A stretch of DNA of 21,280 nt from NCBI GenBank assembly GCA_017559615.1, contig JAFYRB010000071.1, positions 1 through 21,280 on the forward strand, in the 5' to 3' direction. A program made the translations under genes and the position numbers. Of this stretch, positions 1 to 8,223 are shown in pieces; the stretch's first letter is position 1, and each line of letters opens with the position of its first letter. Origin of the DNA: Alistipes sp. Its GTDB lineage: Bacteria; Bacteroidota; Bacteroidia; Bacteroidales; Rikenellaceae. The notes under the pieces are model-generated. The model did not search any database. It was not told the origin of the DNA and was given only the letters and a program-made list of their open reading frames with translations.

Positions 1-611
1 AAGATAATCGACACCTCGCCAATCGAGAAGCCAAGACGCCACGCCGTATATTTCATCTCTATCTGGAAGCCATAGCCATTCATCGCCACACGGTCGAAAT
101 CGATAGCCTCCAGCACCTCACGACGATAACCCACAAATCCCGCCGTAGCATCCGCCACAGGCATACAGGTAATAATACGAACATACTTCGATGCGAAGTA
201 GGACATTAGCAGACGTCCCATAGGCCAATTCACAACATTCACACCACGTGAGTAGCGCGAGCCGATAGCCACCGACTTACTCTCAAGCATTGCATCCAAG
301 CGAGGTAGGTCATCGGGGTTATGCGAGAAGTCGCAGTCCATCTCGAAGATACGGTCGTAGCCCTTATCCAAGGCGTACTTAAAGCCCGCGATATATGCCG
401 TACCAAGCCCTAACTTACCGCTGCGCCCTATCATCGCCACACGCTCACCATAACGCGTCTGCGCCTCACGTACAAGGTTCGCAGTGCCATCAGGCGAGCC
501 ATCGTCAACAATAAGAAGGTCGAAGCCCTCGGGCATAGCCATAAGGCGGTCAATCATCTTTGTGACATTCTCCTTCTCGTTGTATGTCGGGATAATAATA
601 AGTCTTCTCAT
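1..611 (-). CDS. GT2 glycosyltransferase, polyprenyl-phosphate mannose synthase-like (3' end outside window)
   Basis: The 203 visible codons start at ATG 609-611 and run off the left edge. The N-terminus MRRLIIIPTYNEKENV, then LLIVDDGSPDGTA and the MDCDFSHNP metal-binding motif, are those of dolichyl/polyprenyl-phosphate mannose (or glucose) synthases of family GT2. These enzymes move a sugar from a nucleotide donor to a polyprenyl phosphate on the cytoplasmic face of the inner membrane. Later GSRYSRG and ATAGFVGYRREVLE also fit that family. Bacteroidota members are usually about 240 residues, so roughly 40 are probably missing at the window edge. The start codon shares one base with the stop of the preceding GT2 gene (TGATG), which implies translational coupling. 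Family assignment is firm; the sugar and acceptor are not determined. Confidence 0.88.
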   Translation of the reverse strand, partial: MRRLIIIPTYNEKENVTKMIDRLMAMPEGFDLLIVDDGSPDGTANLVREAQTRYGERVAMIGRSGKLGLGTAYIAGFKYALDKGYDRIFEMDCDFSHNPDDLPRLDAMLESKSVAIGSRYSRGVNVVNWPMGRLLMSYFASKYVRIITCMPVADATAGFVGYRREVLEAIDFDRVAMNGYGFQIEMKYTAWRLGFSIGEVSII

Positions 612-1612
612 CACATCATATTTTTAAACCTTCGCGCTCCAAAGAGATAACGCAATACTATCGAAAAGCCATATATATGCTCCACCTTTCTCTTTCGCTC
701 CACAGCCTTACGCTTAACCGCAAGAGTCCTATGCCACGCGATAAACCTACCCCACGCACGCACGATAGCCCACGCCTTATGAGGGTGCAGTGTAAGGAGA
801 TAGCCCAACGCCTCCGCACCATCGGTAAATGGGCGCACCAAAGCAACCACAACGCGCTGCAAGGGTGTCGCGCACTTATACAACATCGCAAGGTTATTGC
901 GGTGATTTAGATAGACCTTCATCGAAGATGGGGGCAGCGTACCACCACCCAAGTGATAGACCTTCGAGCGAGGCTCCACCACAATGCGCCAACCCGCCAG
1001 CTGCATACGCCACTGTAAGTCTATCTCCTCCATATGGGCAAAGAAGTCATCATCGAAGCCACCCACGGCGTGAAAGACCTCACTACGGCAGCACATAGCA
1101 GCACCACTTGCCCAGAAGATATCACGCTTATCGTCATACTGTCCCTCATCGCGCTCCACCTCCGAGAGGATACGTCCGCGACAGAATGGATAGCCGAGGT
1201 AGTCGATAAAGCCTCCCGAAGCACCAGCATACTCAAACATCTCGCGGTGGCTATCGGCGCACAACTTTGGCGCTACAACCGCAACATCCGCCTCACTATC
1301 CAGCACCTCAACCAGAGGTTGCCACCACCCCGCTGTAACCTCCACATCGGAGTTCAAAAGCAGATAGTACTCGCTATCTATCTCGCTCAACGCGCGGTTA
1401 TAGCCACCCGCAAAGCCATAGTTTCTGTCGAGCTTTACAACTCGAATATCGGGATAGTTAAGACGTAGCCACGCCAGCGAATCATCCGTAGAGCCGTTGT
1501 CTGCCACAACAACCTCCGCCTCGCCTGTGGTATGCTCCACAACGCTGGGCAGATAGCGCTCCAGATGTTTGCGCCCGTTCCAATTGAGTATTACTACGCT
1601 TAACCTTGCCAT
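611..1612 (-). CDS. GT2 family glycosyltransferase (WbbL/rhamnosyltransferase-like)
   Basis: A 333-residue protein. The N-terminal GT-A fold is clear: VVILNWNGRKHLERYL (residues 6-21), VVADNGSTDDS (35-45), the RNYGFAGGYNRAL donor-binding segment near 63-75 and the LLNSDVEV metal site near 85-92. FWASGAAMCCR and FFAHMEEIDLQWR follow; the acidic EEID is the likely catalytic-base region. This arrangement is typical of COG1216 GT2 enzymes such as WbbL rhamnosyltransferases, which build surface polysaccharide or glycolipid on the cytoplasmic side of the inner membrane. The last 90 residues are basic and partly hydrophobic, suggesting membrane association. It starts 11 nt after rsmI and overlaps the next GT2 by one base, so the two transferases probably act together. 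Donor and acceptor cannot be read from sequence. Confidence 0.88.
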   Translation of the reverse strand: MARLSVVILNWNGRKHLERYLPSVVEHTTGEAEVVVADNGSTDDSLAWLRLNYPDIRVVKLDRNYGFAGGYNRALSEIDSEYYLLLNSDVEVTAGWWQPLVEVLDSEADVAVVAPKLCADSHREMFEYAGASGGFIDYLGYPFCRGRILSEVERDEGQYDDKRDIFWASGAAMCCRSEVFHAVGGFDDDFFAHMEEIDLQWRMQLAGWRIVVEPRSKVYHLGGGTLPPSSMKVYLNHRNNLAMLYKCATPLQRVVVALVRPFTDGAEALGYLLTLHPHKAWAIVRAWGRFIAWHRTLAVKRKAVERKRKVEHIYGFSIVLRYLFGARRFKNMM

Positions 1613-1623
1613 AATATCTCTAT

Positions 1624-2337
1624 TTACTCGTCATCCTCCTCGTCATCCGAAGCACCCTTGCGCTTTGGGTCAAAGCCCTCGACAACGATAACAAACTCAC
1701 CCTTAGGTTCGTGGCTACGGAAATGCTCCAACGCCTCGGCGATAGTGCCACGCACCGTCTCCTCGAACTTCTTGGTTATCTCCCTCACCACCGCCACACG
1801 ACGCTCCACACCGAAGGTCTCGGCAAGCTGCTCCAAGCACTTCACAACGCGGTATGGCGACTCATAAAGTACCAACGTACGTGGCTCCAACGCAAGCTCC
1901 TGAAGGCGCTTCATACGTCCCTTCTTCTGCGGAAGGAAACCCTCGAAACAGAATCTATCACACGGGAAGCCACTCTGCACAACAGCAGGGATGAGTGCCG
2001 TAGCACCAGGCAGTGTAACCACCTCGATGCCCTCCTCCACGCACTTTCTAACGAGCAAGAAGCCTGGATCGGAGATACCTGGAGTACCCGCATCGGATAC
2101 CAATGCCACATCACGACCGTTGTTAATGGCCTCCGCAACGCGACCTACCGTAGCGTGTTCGTTGAACTTATGGTGCGAGTGCATAGGCTTCTCGATACCC
2201 AAATGGCGCAAAAGATGCGACGTAGTGCGGGTATCTTCGGCCAAGATGAAATCTACCTCCTTGAGCACGTTTATAGCCCTGAGGGTTATATCTTCGAGGT
2301 TACCAATAGGGGTTGGTACTACATATAGTTTTGCCAT
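1624..2337 (-). CDS. rsmI: 16S rRNA (cytidine1402-2'-O)-methyltransferase RsmI
   Basis: A 237-residue SAM-dependent tetrapyrrole-methylase-fold protein. Diagnostic segments in order: LYVVPTPIGNLEDITLRA (4-21), ILAEDTRTTSHLLRHL (31-46), the SAM-binding VALVSDAGTPGISDPG (78-92), FEGFLPQKKGRM and LYESPYRVV. RsmI 2'-O-methylates C1402 in the decoding centre of 16S rRNA, together with the N4-methyltransferase RsmH. Length is normal for the short Bacteroidota form. The last dozen residues form an acidic tail (DDEEDDE) that is not part of the fold. The gene lies 12 nt downstream of the acidic hypothetical protein and 11 nt upstream of a GT2 gene, so it is probably transcribed from the promoter near 3450-3480. 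Confidence 0.97.
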   Translation of the reverse strand: MAKLYVVPTPIGNLEDITLRAINVLKEVDFILAEDTRTTSHLLRHLGIEKPMHSHHKFNEHATVGRVAEAINNGRDVALVSDAGTPGISDPGFLLVRKCVEEGIEVVTLPGATALIPAVVQSGFPCDRFCFEGFLPQKKGRMKRLQELALEPRTLVLYESPYRVVKCLEQLAETFGVERRVAVVREITKKFEETVRGTIAEALEHFRSHEPKGEFVIVVEGFDPKRKGASDDEEDDE

Positions 2338-2349
2338 AATGACTTATGT

Positions 2350-3414
2350 TTATGCAAGTTTACGCTCCAACAACGAGACGATTAGTCGTGCCGCCTCCGA
2401 GTCGGGATTCCAGCGGAAGTTCTCGACGATGTATATCATACACTCATCCAAATCCTCAAACTCATCGAGGGTGTCAATCGTAGCCTCATAGCGCTCCACA
2501 TCGCCACCAAAGAGGTCACGAACAAGAAGGAACTTATCGTTAAGGCCAATAGCCTTACGCAACTCCGTAACACGATTTAGAGGTGTTGTAGGCTCGTCGC
2601 TCGATGCCATAGCATCGGCCAACGTCTTAACGCCACCACCCAACACATCTGCAAGGCACTTTGGCTCCTCGGCGCTCTGCTCCTCAACCACAACACGCTC
2701 AACAGCGGGCTGTACAGGCTCGGCTATCTCCTCGGCTTCCGCCTCGCTCTCTGCTGACTCATCCTCTTGCGCAGTTACAACGCGCGATGTGAAGTTATCG
2801 CTATATAGCTGCACCATCTTACGGCCACGCTTCGCACGAACTGGAATATCATCCAAGTTGAACAACGCACCCGAAGAAGTGCCATCCTCCGCTTCTGCTT
2901 CTGCATCAGCACTCACTTCAACCTCTGGCTCCGCAACGGGCTCCTCGACAGACTCTGACTTTGGCTCTGGTTCTGCAACGATTTCAGGCTCCGACTCTAC
3001 TACAATCTCCTGGGCAACCTCAACCATAGACTCCTCTACGACCTCCTCTGCCGTTGTCTCTACCGCCTCAGCAATGCTCTGCTCCTGCGAAGTTGCACTC
3101 TCCTCCTCGGCTCCAATACCCAACAAGGCATCGATATCGAGTGCGTCGTCGAAATCATCTACTACATCAGCGATGCTCTCCGCGATTGGGGCTACGGTCA
3201 CCACCGCGCGCTCCTCACGCTCTACACTCTCGGTCTTCTCCTCCGCGCACTCCTCCCTCTCCTCGGGAGTATAGTCCAAAATCTCGTCGTATATATGTCG
3301 TAACTCCTCAAGAGCCAAATCACGCTCTATACGAGGTACGCTACTATTGCCATTCCAACCCTTAACGATAGTCGCCACACGCGACAAACGCTCGTCTATT
3401 CTCTTAAGTCCCAT
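2350..3414 (-). CDS. Conserved acidic hypothetical protein with C-terminal helical domain
   Basis: I place the start at ATG 3412-3414 (MGLKRIDERL), giving 354 residues. The open frame extends to 3561, but that extension covers a transcription terminator and the predicted promoter and has non-protein-like composition. Three parts are visible: a basic helical N-terminus (1-50); a long low-complexity Glu/Ala/Val linker (about 52-180 and 215-250) split by a basic segment VRAKRGRKMVQLYSDNF (192-208); and a compact C-terminal domain (275-354) with DKFLLVRDLFGGD and IVENFRWNPDSEAARLI. The C-terminal domain resembles conserved Bacteroidota proteins of unknown function, from memory only. There is no signal peptide or TM segment, so it is likely cytoplasmic. 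First gene of the rsmI-GT2-GT2 transcript. No function is assigned. Confidence 0.8.
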   Translation of the reverse strand: MGLKRIDERLSRVATIVKGWNGNSSVPRIERDLALEELRHIYDEILDYTPEEREECAEEKTESVEREERAVVTVAPIAESIADVVDDFDDALDIDALLGIGAEEESATSQEQSIAEAVETTAEEVVEESMVEVAQEIVVESEPEIVAEPEPKSESVEEPVAEPEVEVSADAEAEAEDGTSSGALFNLDDIPVRAKRGRKMVQLYSDNFTSRVVTAQEDESAESEAEAEEIAEPVQPAVERVVVEEQSAEEPKCLADVLGGGVKTLADAMASSDEPTTPLNRVTELRKAIGLNDKFLLVRDLFGGDVERYEATIDTLDEFEDLDECMIYIVENFRWNPDSEAARLIVSLLERKLA

Positions 3415-3447
3415 TGTTCGTTCGATAAAAATAGGTATATAACGTAT

Positions 3448-3478
3448 CAAAGGTAGTAAAAAAAAGTGAATACACGAA
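3448..3478 (-). promoter_or_regulatory. Bacteroidales-type promoter for the hypothetical-rsmI-GT2 operon
   Basis: On the minus strand, TACCTTTG (3448-3455) matches the -7 consensus TAnnTTTG exactly. TTCG (3475-3478), one base from the -33 consensus TTTG, lies 19 nt upstream. Transcription would start near 3441, leaving a leader of about 27 nt before the ATG at 3414. This also argues against the longer reading frame. Confidence 0.6.
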
Positions 3479-3515
3479 GAACTATAACGAAAAAGTGATG
3501 CTTCGCGCATAAACA

Positions 3516-3559
3516 AACAAAAGAGCGAGGGTGCTTCGCACAATGTTTGAAGCACCCTC
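3516..3559 (-). terminator. Rho-independent-type terminator after the lolA-like gene
   Basis: A perfect 11-bp inverted repeat: GAGGGTGCTTC (3527-3537) pairs with GAAGCACCCTC (3549-3559) around an 11-nt loop. On the minus strand the stem is followed by GCTCTTTTGTTTG, a T-rich tail. It lies about 57 nt past the stop of the lolA-like gene and closes the plsC-to-lolA run. Confidence 0.85.
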
Positions 3560-3615
3560 ACCCTTTAAACTCTCTATATCAGCCCGAAAAACCAGCCTTC
3601 CGAGCCACTTTGCGA

Positions 3616-4218
3616 CTACAAAAATGACACTACATCATAGGCGCGATAAGCATCCTTATCCCAACGTGGTAGGCTCTTTTCAGCGACATCCTCTCGCTTA
3701 AGTGCGATATCGATACGCTCGCCGTCATAGTCATAGGTAATGCTCTGTGGCACAACGCGTGAGCCACTGCGCTCAAGGGCAAGAAGTATCTCCGTAACAC
3801 CCATAGCCTCATCACAAGGCACAAGGCTCAACACACACTCCGACTCCGAAGATGCCACAATGCTAATCGCAAACTCCTCATCCACAAAGCCAAAGGCATT
3901 TGTAGGGTTCGTAAGCAAGTCACAAGAGCTGAGGTCAACGCTATCTATCGTCGCCTCCTTACGCTCGTTGTTTATCTCATAGCGTAGCTTACCATCGCTA
4001 TAAACCTCCATAACGCCAAGCGTGATATAGTAGCCATCGCCATCGACCATAAAGTATCCCGAGATAGGCTCTTGGTCGGCCATAGCAACAGAAATATACA
4101 TTCCATAGCGCTCGCCAAGCGACTTATCAAGTGCCGAAAGCCACTCTGCGGATGACATCTGCGCCGATGCCGCAACAACCGACATCAGAGCAAAAAATAG
4201 GGATATTATCTTTCTCAT
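3616..4218 (-). CDS. LolA-like outer-membrane lipoprotein carrier / periplasmic protein
   Basis: 200 residues from ATG 4216-4218. An in-frame GTG at 4227 is less likely because the signal peptide fits the ATG: MRK, a hydrophobic core, then ASA|Q with cleavage after residue 19. The mature part has the short beta-strand pattern of LolA-type half-barrels: GYFMVDGDGYYITLGVMEVYSDGKLRYEINNERKEATID resembles the LolA segments where a peptide is built around a 'wearing/using' strand pair (short excerpts: SGYFMVDGDGYYI, EVYSDGKLRYEI). LolA carries lipoproteins across the periplasm to the outer membrane. Similarity is at the level of fold pattern, not strong motifs. It starts 14 nt after ftsK, an order I recall from other Bacteroidales, and is the last gene before the terminator. 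An alternative is a generic secreted DUF protein. Confidence 0.7.
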   Translation of the reverse strand: MRKIISLFFALMSVVAASAQMSSAEWLSALDKSLGERYGMYISVAMADQEPISGYFMVDGDGYYITLGVMEVYSDGKLRYEINNERKEATIDSVDLSSCDLLTNPTNAFGFVDEEFAISIVASSESECVLSLVPCDEAMGVTEILLALERSGSRVVPQSITYDYDGERIDIALKREDVAEKSLPRWDKDAYRAYDVVSFL

Positions 4219-4232
4219 AATCCTCACGTTAA

Positions 4233-6863
4233 TTAAAATACACCCAAGTCCTGCAACTTCGCCTCCAGGGACTGCAAATCGTAGAACTTAATCTCGCGAG
4301 GCTTGGAGCCAATCTGCGGGCCTACGATACCTGCCCTCTCGAGCTGCATCATAATACGTCCCGCACGGTTGAAGCCCACCTCGAAGCTTCGCTGAATCAT
4401 CGACGTAGAGATTACGCCATTAGTAACCGCGGCACGCGCGATTTCGCCAAACTTTGGATCATACTTCTGCGCTACGCCACTCTCCTCGCTGCCGAGGCTC
4501 ACGCCACCCATACCGCCGTCACCCGACTCTGGAACATAGTCTGGGAGGTTATATGCCGAGCTATATCCTGGTTGCGCACCGATATGCTCCACCACGCGCT
4601 CCACCTCTGGAGTATCAATAAACGCACACTGGATACGCACAGGCTCGCCACCACTGAGGAACAACATATCACCACGTCCAATAAGCTGATTTGCTCCTGG
4701 CTGGTCGATAATCGTACGCGAGTCGGTCATCTGCATAACTCTAAACGCAATACGCGCTGGGAAGTTAGCCTTGATACCACCCGTAATTACCTTAACATCA
4801 GGACGCTGCGTAGCAACGATAAGGTGAATACCTACGGCACGTGCCTTCTGCGCCAAGCGCATTACAGGCTTCTCCACCTCCTTGGCAGTCATAATCAGGT
4901 CGGCAAACTCATCAATCACAACCACGATATATGGCAAAAATCTATGGCCATTCTCTGGGTTAAGACGTCGCGAGATAAACTTCTCGTTATACTCAACAAT
5001 ATTCTTTGCTGCAGCCATCTTACACAACTCCAAGCGGTTAGCCATCTCGGTACAGAGGGCATTAAGCGTATATACCGCCTTCTTTGGATCGGTCACAATA
5101 GCCTCATCCTCCGACTCCATCTTGGCAAGGAAGTGACGCTCAAGCTGATTGTAGAGTGAGAACTCGACCATCTTTGGGTCAATCAACACGAACTTCAACT
5201 CCGCAGGGTGCTTGCGATAGAGCAACGAGGCGATGATGGCGTTCAGGCCTACCGACTTACCCTGTCCCGTAGCACCCGCCACGAGCAAGTGTGGAAGTTT
5301 AGCAAGGTCGAACGTATAGTTCTCGTTCTGAATCGTGCGGCCGATAACCACCGGAAGCTCCGCCTTCGAGCCCTGGAACTCTGGAGAGCAGATTGCCGAA
5401 CGCATCGACACAGTCTGCTTGGTCTGGTTCGGAACCTCGATACCCACCGTACCCTTACCAGGGATAGGGGCGATGATACGCACGCTCTGTGCGCGGAGAT
5501 TCTGCGCGAGGTCATCCTCAAGGCCCAAGATACGCGAAATCTTCACGCCAGGCTCCTGCACAATCTCATAAAGTGTTACCGTAGGACCTACCGTAGCGGT
5601 CATACTGATAATCGGAATATGGAAGTGGAGCAACGTCTCGCGGATACGCTCCTTATTCTTGAAAATCTCCTCCTCGTCGATAGGATTAACCTGCTTATAA
5701 TCAACAAGAAGGCTTGGCATAGGAGCCTCATAATGACCGATATCGAGCGTAGGATCGTAAGGCTCGTTGTCGATTTCCGACTCATCCATCACCTTTGGCA
5801 CGTTGCTCTTAACCTTAATCACAAGGCCATCGGCATCCTCACCCTCATCGCTCTCATCGCTCTGCTCTGCCTCATCGCCCTCCTCGGTCTGCTTCTCATC
5901 CTCGATGCCCAACACATCGTTTACATCGATAGGCTCCTCGGAGTTATCATCCTGTGGCTCGTCATCGCAAGGCTCAACAACAAATACATCATCACCACTC
6001 TCCTCGACAACCTCCTCGTCACTATCTTCGCCGTTCTCTTCGGGAGTCTCTTCATCCTCACTCTGCTCAACATCGGTTGTCTCCTCCACCTCATCCTCCT
6101 GTGGTTCAACAACATCCTCCTCGCTCTGTGGCTCCTCCACGACATCCTCATTCGCAATCTCCTCCTCCGAAATCTCCTCGGTAGTCTCGCCATTAGCACC
6201 ACGACGATGAATCTTATGGATGGTACGCGTTGTCACGTTCTTGATACCGCCCACAACCTGCTCGCCAGCGCTATCTACAACGCGCAAGAAGTTTCTATCG
6301 ATAAGGAGTCCCGTAAGAATCCAACCCGCAATAACCACAAGGAGTGTGCCTATGCCACCCATAACCGCCGAGATAGAGTCATCCAGCGCAATGCCATACT
6401 CGCCTCCAAGGCCCGAGCCAAAGACTCCCCAACTTGTGCCAAAGACAAATCCCAAGGTCAATGAGCCAAGCACCAGCACAAGGCTGAAAATCAACAAGAA
6501 ACGGTGTAGACGTAGGCGCTTATAGCGGAACAAACGCCAGCCGATGACCGACATAATCAACGGAAAGACAATGGCAAAGAGTCCGAAGCCCTTACCCACC
6601 AAGGCATTAGCTACCTTTGCGCCCCACTCACCACAGATGTTACTAAACTCTGGGTTGCTCATAGGGTGTCCCAACTCCGCCAATGCGCTCATATCCTGCT
6701 TCCAATAGAAGATATACGAGACGATAGAGCAGAAGAGGAAGGCTCCTATCAGCATAAACACAAAGCCCGAGATTAGGCGCACGTTATCTGCCGTAGTTAT
6801 CTCCTGTGCCGAAGCTGCCGACGCGTTTGCCGTTTTATTCATTTTACTCTTTCCCATTTCCAT
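4233..6863 (-). CDS. ftsK: DNA translocase FtsK/SpoIIIE
   Basis: 876 residues from ATG 6861-6863, chosen over the upstream GTG at 6899 because AAGGAG sits 4 nt before it, a rare clear Shine-Dalgarno here. FtsK couples septum formation to ATP-driven chromosome transport and dimer resolution. Four N-terminal TM segments (about 29-54, 89-110, 121-144, 164-188) anchor it. A Glu/Asp-rich linker spans about 228-345. The motor follows: Walker A GATGQGKS (530-537), KFVLIDPKMVEFSLY, Walker B VVVIDEFAD (647-655), IVATQRPDVKVITGGIKANFP. A C-terminal winged-helix gamma domain (about 805-860, IQRSFEVGFNRAGRIMMQLE) would read the polar KOPS-type sites. It lies 46 nt after murI and 14 nt before the lolA-like gene. 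Confidence 0.96.
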   Translation of the reverse strand: MEMGKSKMNKTANASAASAQEITTADNVRLISGFVFMLIGAFLFCSIVSYIFYWKQDMSALAELGHPMSNPEFSNICGEWGAKVANALVGKGFGLFAIVFPLIMSVIGWRLFRYKRLRLHRFLLIFSLVLVLGSLTLGFVFGTSWGVFGSGLGGEYGIALDDSISAVMGGIGTLLVVIAGWILTGLLIDRNFLRVVDSAGEQVVGGIKNVTTRTIHKIHRRGANGETTEEISEEEIANEDVVEEPQSEEDVVEPQEDEVEETTDVEQSEDEETPEENGEDSDEEVVEESGDDVFVVEPCDDEPQDDNSEEPIDVNDVLGIEDEKQTEEGDEAEQSDESDEGEDADGLVIKVKSNVPKVMDESEIDNEPYDPTLDIGHYEAPMPSLLVDYKQVNPIDEEEIFKNKERIRETLLHFHIPIISMTATVGPTVTLYEIVQEPGVKISRILGLEDDLAQNLRAQSVRIIAPIPGKGTVGIEVPNQTKQTVSMRSAICSPEFQGSKAELPVVIGRTIQNENYTFDLAKLPHLLVAGATGQGKSVGLNAIIASLLYRKHPAELKFVLIDPKMVEFSLYNQLERHFLAKMESEDEAIVTDPKKAVYTLNALCTEMANRLELCKMAAAKNIVEYNEKFISRRLNPENGHRFLPYIVVVIDEFADLIMTAKEVEKPVMRLAQKARAVGIHLIVATQRPDVKVITGGIKANFPARIAFRVMQMTDSRTIIDQPGANQLIGRGDMLFLSGGEPVRIQCAFIDTPEVERVVEHIGAQPGYSSAYNLPDYVPESGDGGMGGVSLGSEESGVAQKYDPKFGEIARAAVTNGVISTSMIQRSFEVGFNRAGRIMMQLERAGIVGPQIGSKPREIKFYDLQSLEAKLQDLGVF

Positions 6864-6867
6864 AATT

Positions 6868-6873
6868 CTCCTT
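6868..6873 (-). promoter_or_regulatory. Ribosome binding site of ftsK
   Basis: AAGGAG on the minus strand, 4 nt before the ATG at 6863. It is notable because most genes in this window lack a clear Shine-Dalgarno, and it decides the start of ftsK. Confidence 0.65.
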
Positions 6874-6909
6874 ATATATAATATAGATGCGCAAGGCACC
6901 CTAAAAATA

Positions 6910-7686
6910 TCATAACTCTAAACCCAAAGCTCGCTCCTCCAGTCTCTGACGATACTCTTCATCAGCAAAACTCAAGAACTGAAACTCGGGGACTGAAACT
7001 CCATCTGCCGCAATATCATAGCGCTCCAAGAGCCACTTCACACGACGCGCCACAGCCTCTCCCGAGTCGATAACCTCGATATCTCTATCGCCAATAACAC
7101 CCTCGATAAGTGGTCGCAGGAAGGGGTAATGCGTACACCCAAGCACTATCTTATCTATATCCTCCACAAGCAGCGGCTCAACAACCTTACGCACTGCAAT
7201 CTCCGCCTCTACGCTATGCTCCAACCCCTGCTCGACAAGTTCCACAAAGCCCTCGCCAACAACCTTACACACCTCAACATCCGAGGCGTAGCGTGCTGCC
7301 GTAGAGAGGAACATATCGCTACGTAGGCTATGCTCCGTAGCAAGTACCGCGATGCGACGTGTGCGCGATGTGAGGCACGCAGGTTTCACCGCAGGCTCCA
7401 AACCCACGATAGGCATCTCGTTCCAGCGGCTTCGAAGATACTCCACGGCTGCGGTAGTAGCGGTATTACACCCCACAACAACCATCTTCGCACCCTCGGC
7501 AACAAGACGCTCCACGGCGGCGGCAGCAAAGGCCGTTATCTCCTCGCGGCTACGGCCACCATAGGGGCAGTTCTTGCCATCACCCAAATATATGAGCGAC
7601 TCCTCGGGGAGCATACGTCGCAGCTCTCGCCACACCGACAACCCTCCGAAGCCCGAATCATAGACTCCTATCGCGCGATTATCCAT
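6910..7686 (-). CDS. murI: Glutamate racemase MurI
   Basis: 258 residues. MurI interconverts L- and D-glutamate, supplying D-Glu for the second position of the peptidoglycan stem peptide. Conserved parts: GVYDSGFGGLSVWREL (D10, S11), LGDGKNCPYGGRS, the first catalytic cysteine in VGCNTAT (C73), and the second in LGCTHYPFL (C184, H186). Both catalytic cysteines are intact and length is normal. The protein begins directly at the catalytic domain, without the N-terminal extension found in the E. coli enzyme. It is 6 nt downstream of aroK and upstream of ftsK, within the topoisomerase IV cluster, so its supply is probably tied to chromosome segregation and division genes. Confidence 0.97.
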   Translation of the reverse strand: MDNRAIGVYDSGFGGLSVWRELRRMLPEESLIYLGDGKNCPYGGRSREEITAFAAAAVERLVAEGAKMVVVGCNTATTAAVEYLRSRWNEMPIVGLEPAVKPACLTSRTRRIAVLATEHSLRSDMFLSTAARYASDVEVCKVVGEGFVELVEQGLEHSVEAEIAVRKVVEPLLVEDIDKIVLGCTHYPFLRPLIEGVIGDRDIEVIDSGEAVARRVKWLLERYDIAADGVSVPEFQFLSFADEEYRQRLEERALGLEL

Positions 7687-7692
7687 CGTTTA

Positions 7693-8211
7693 TTACCTAA
7701 TTACCTCTTTAATTATCATCTCCACCGCCTCATCATCGCTCACCCTATCACACTCGATGGTGATATGAGCCTTGGCATAATGTGGCTCTCGCTCGGCCAT
7801 ATGCTTGTGCATAAACTCAAGCAACTCCTCATCGCTCTTGCCACGAAACATAGGGCGTTTCTCACGACCATAATCCGACATTCGCGAGAGTATCTGCTCG
7901 GGGCTACGGCGTAGGTAGACTGTTATACCCACCGCATTCATACGCTCGGCATTATCCTGCCACGTAGCAAGACCGCCTCCCGTAGCGACAACACCATCGA
8001 AGCCCTCCTCGATAAGCCCCTCCAGCACCTCGCGCTCCGCACGACGAAAATACTCCTCGCCCTCGTAGTAGAAGATATCGGCAACCGTAGCACCTACGCT
8101 ACGCTCCACAAGTTTGTCGGTATCGACATACTTACCCTCCAATCTACGAGCAAGGCGCTTGCCCAACGAACTCTTGCCACAGCCGGCGTATCCTACCAAG
8201 AAGATGAGCAT
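7693..8211 (-). CDS. aroK: Shikimate kinase AroK
   Basis: 172 residues from ATG 8209-8211; the frame also has an in-frame TTG two codons earlier. It phosphorylates shikimate at O3 using ATP in the chorismate pathway. The P-loop is GYAGCGKS (7-14), followed by the shikimate-binding VDTDKLVE (acidic residues about 30 and 32), EEYFRRAE, the VATGGGLA glycine motif near 76-83, and the lid/arginine segment REKRPMF near 116-122. All key residues are present. It lies 12 nt after parC and 6 nt before murI, so it is probably in the same transcript. No functional link with the neighbours beyond co-expression is evident. Confidence 0.96.
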   Translation of the reverse strand: MLIFLVGYAGCGKSSLGKRLARRLEGKYVDTDKLVERSVGATVADIFYYEGEEYFRRAEREVLEGLIEEGFDGVVATGGGLATWQDNAERMNAVGITVYLRRSPEQILSRMSDYGREKRPMFRGKSDEELLEFMHKHMAEREPHYAKAHITIECDRVSDDEAVEMIIKEVIR

Positions 8212-8223
8212 AACCAAATCTCG

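Noticed and set aside
1711..2328. A 205-codon open frame on the plus strand, opposite rsmI
   Set aside because: It is fully antisense to rsmI, has no recognisable domain and lies in a region where the codon pattern favours the minus strand.
4233..4260. FtsK C-terminus LQDLGVF as a second clamp-binding motif
   Set aside because: It does not fit QL[SD]LF or the hexapeptide form well, and it follows directly on the folded gamma domain, so the resemblance is weak.
5208..6464. A 418-codon open frame on the plus strand, opposite ftsK
   Set aside because: It lies antisense to the TM and acidic-linker region of an unmistakable ftsK. Its Leu/Ile/Arg-rich composition is what reversed Glu/Asp/Val codons give, and it has no promoter or motif.
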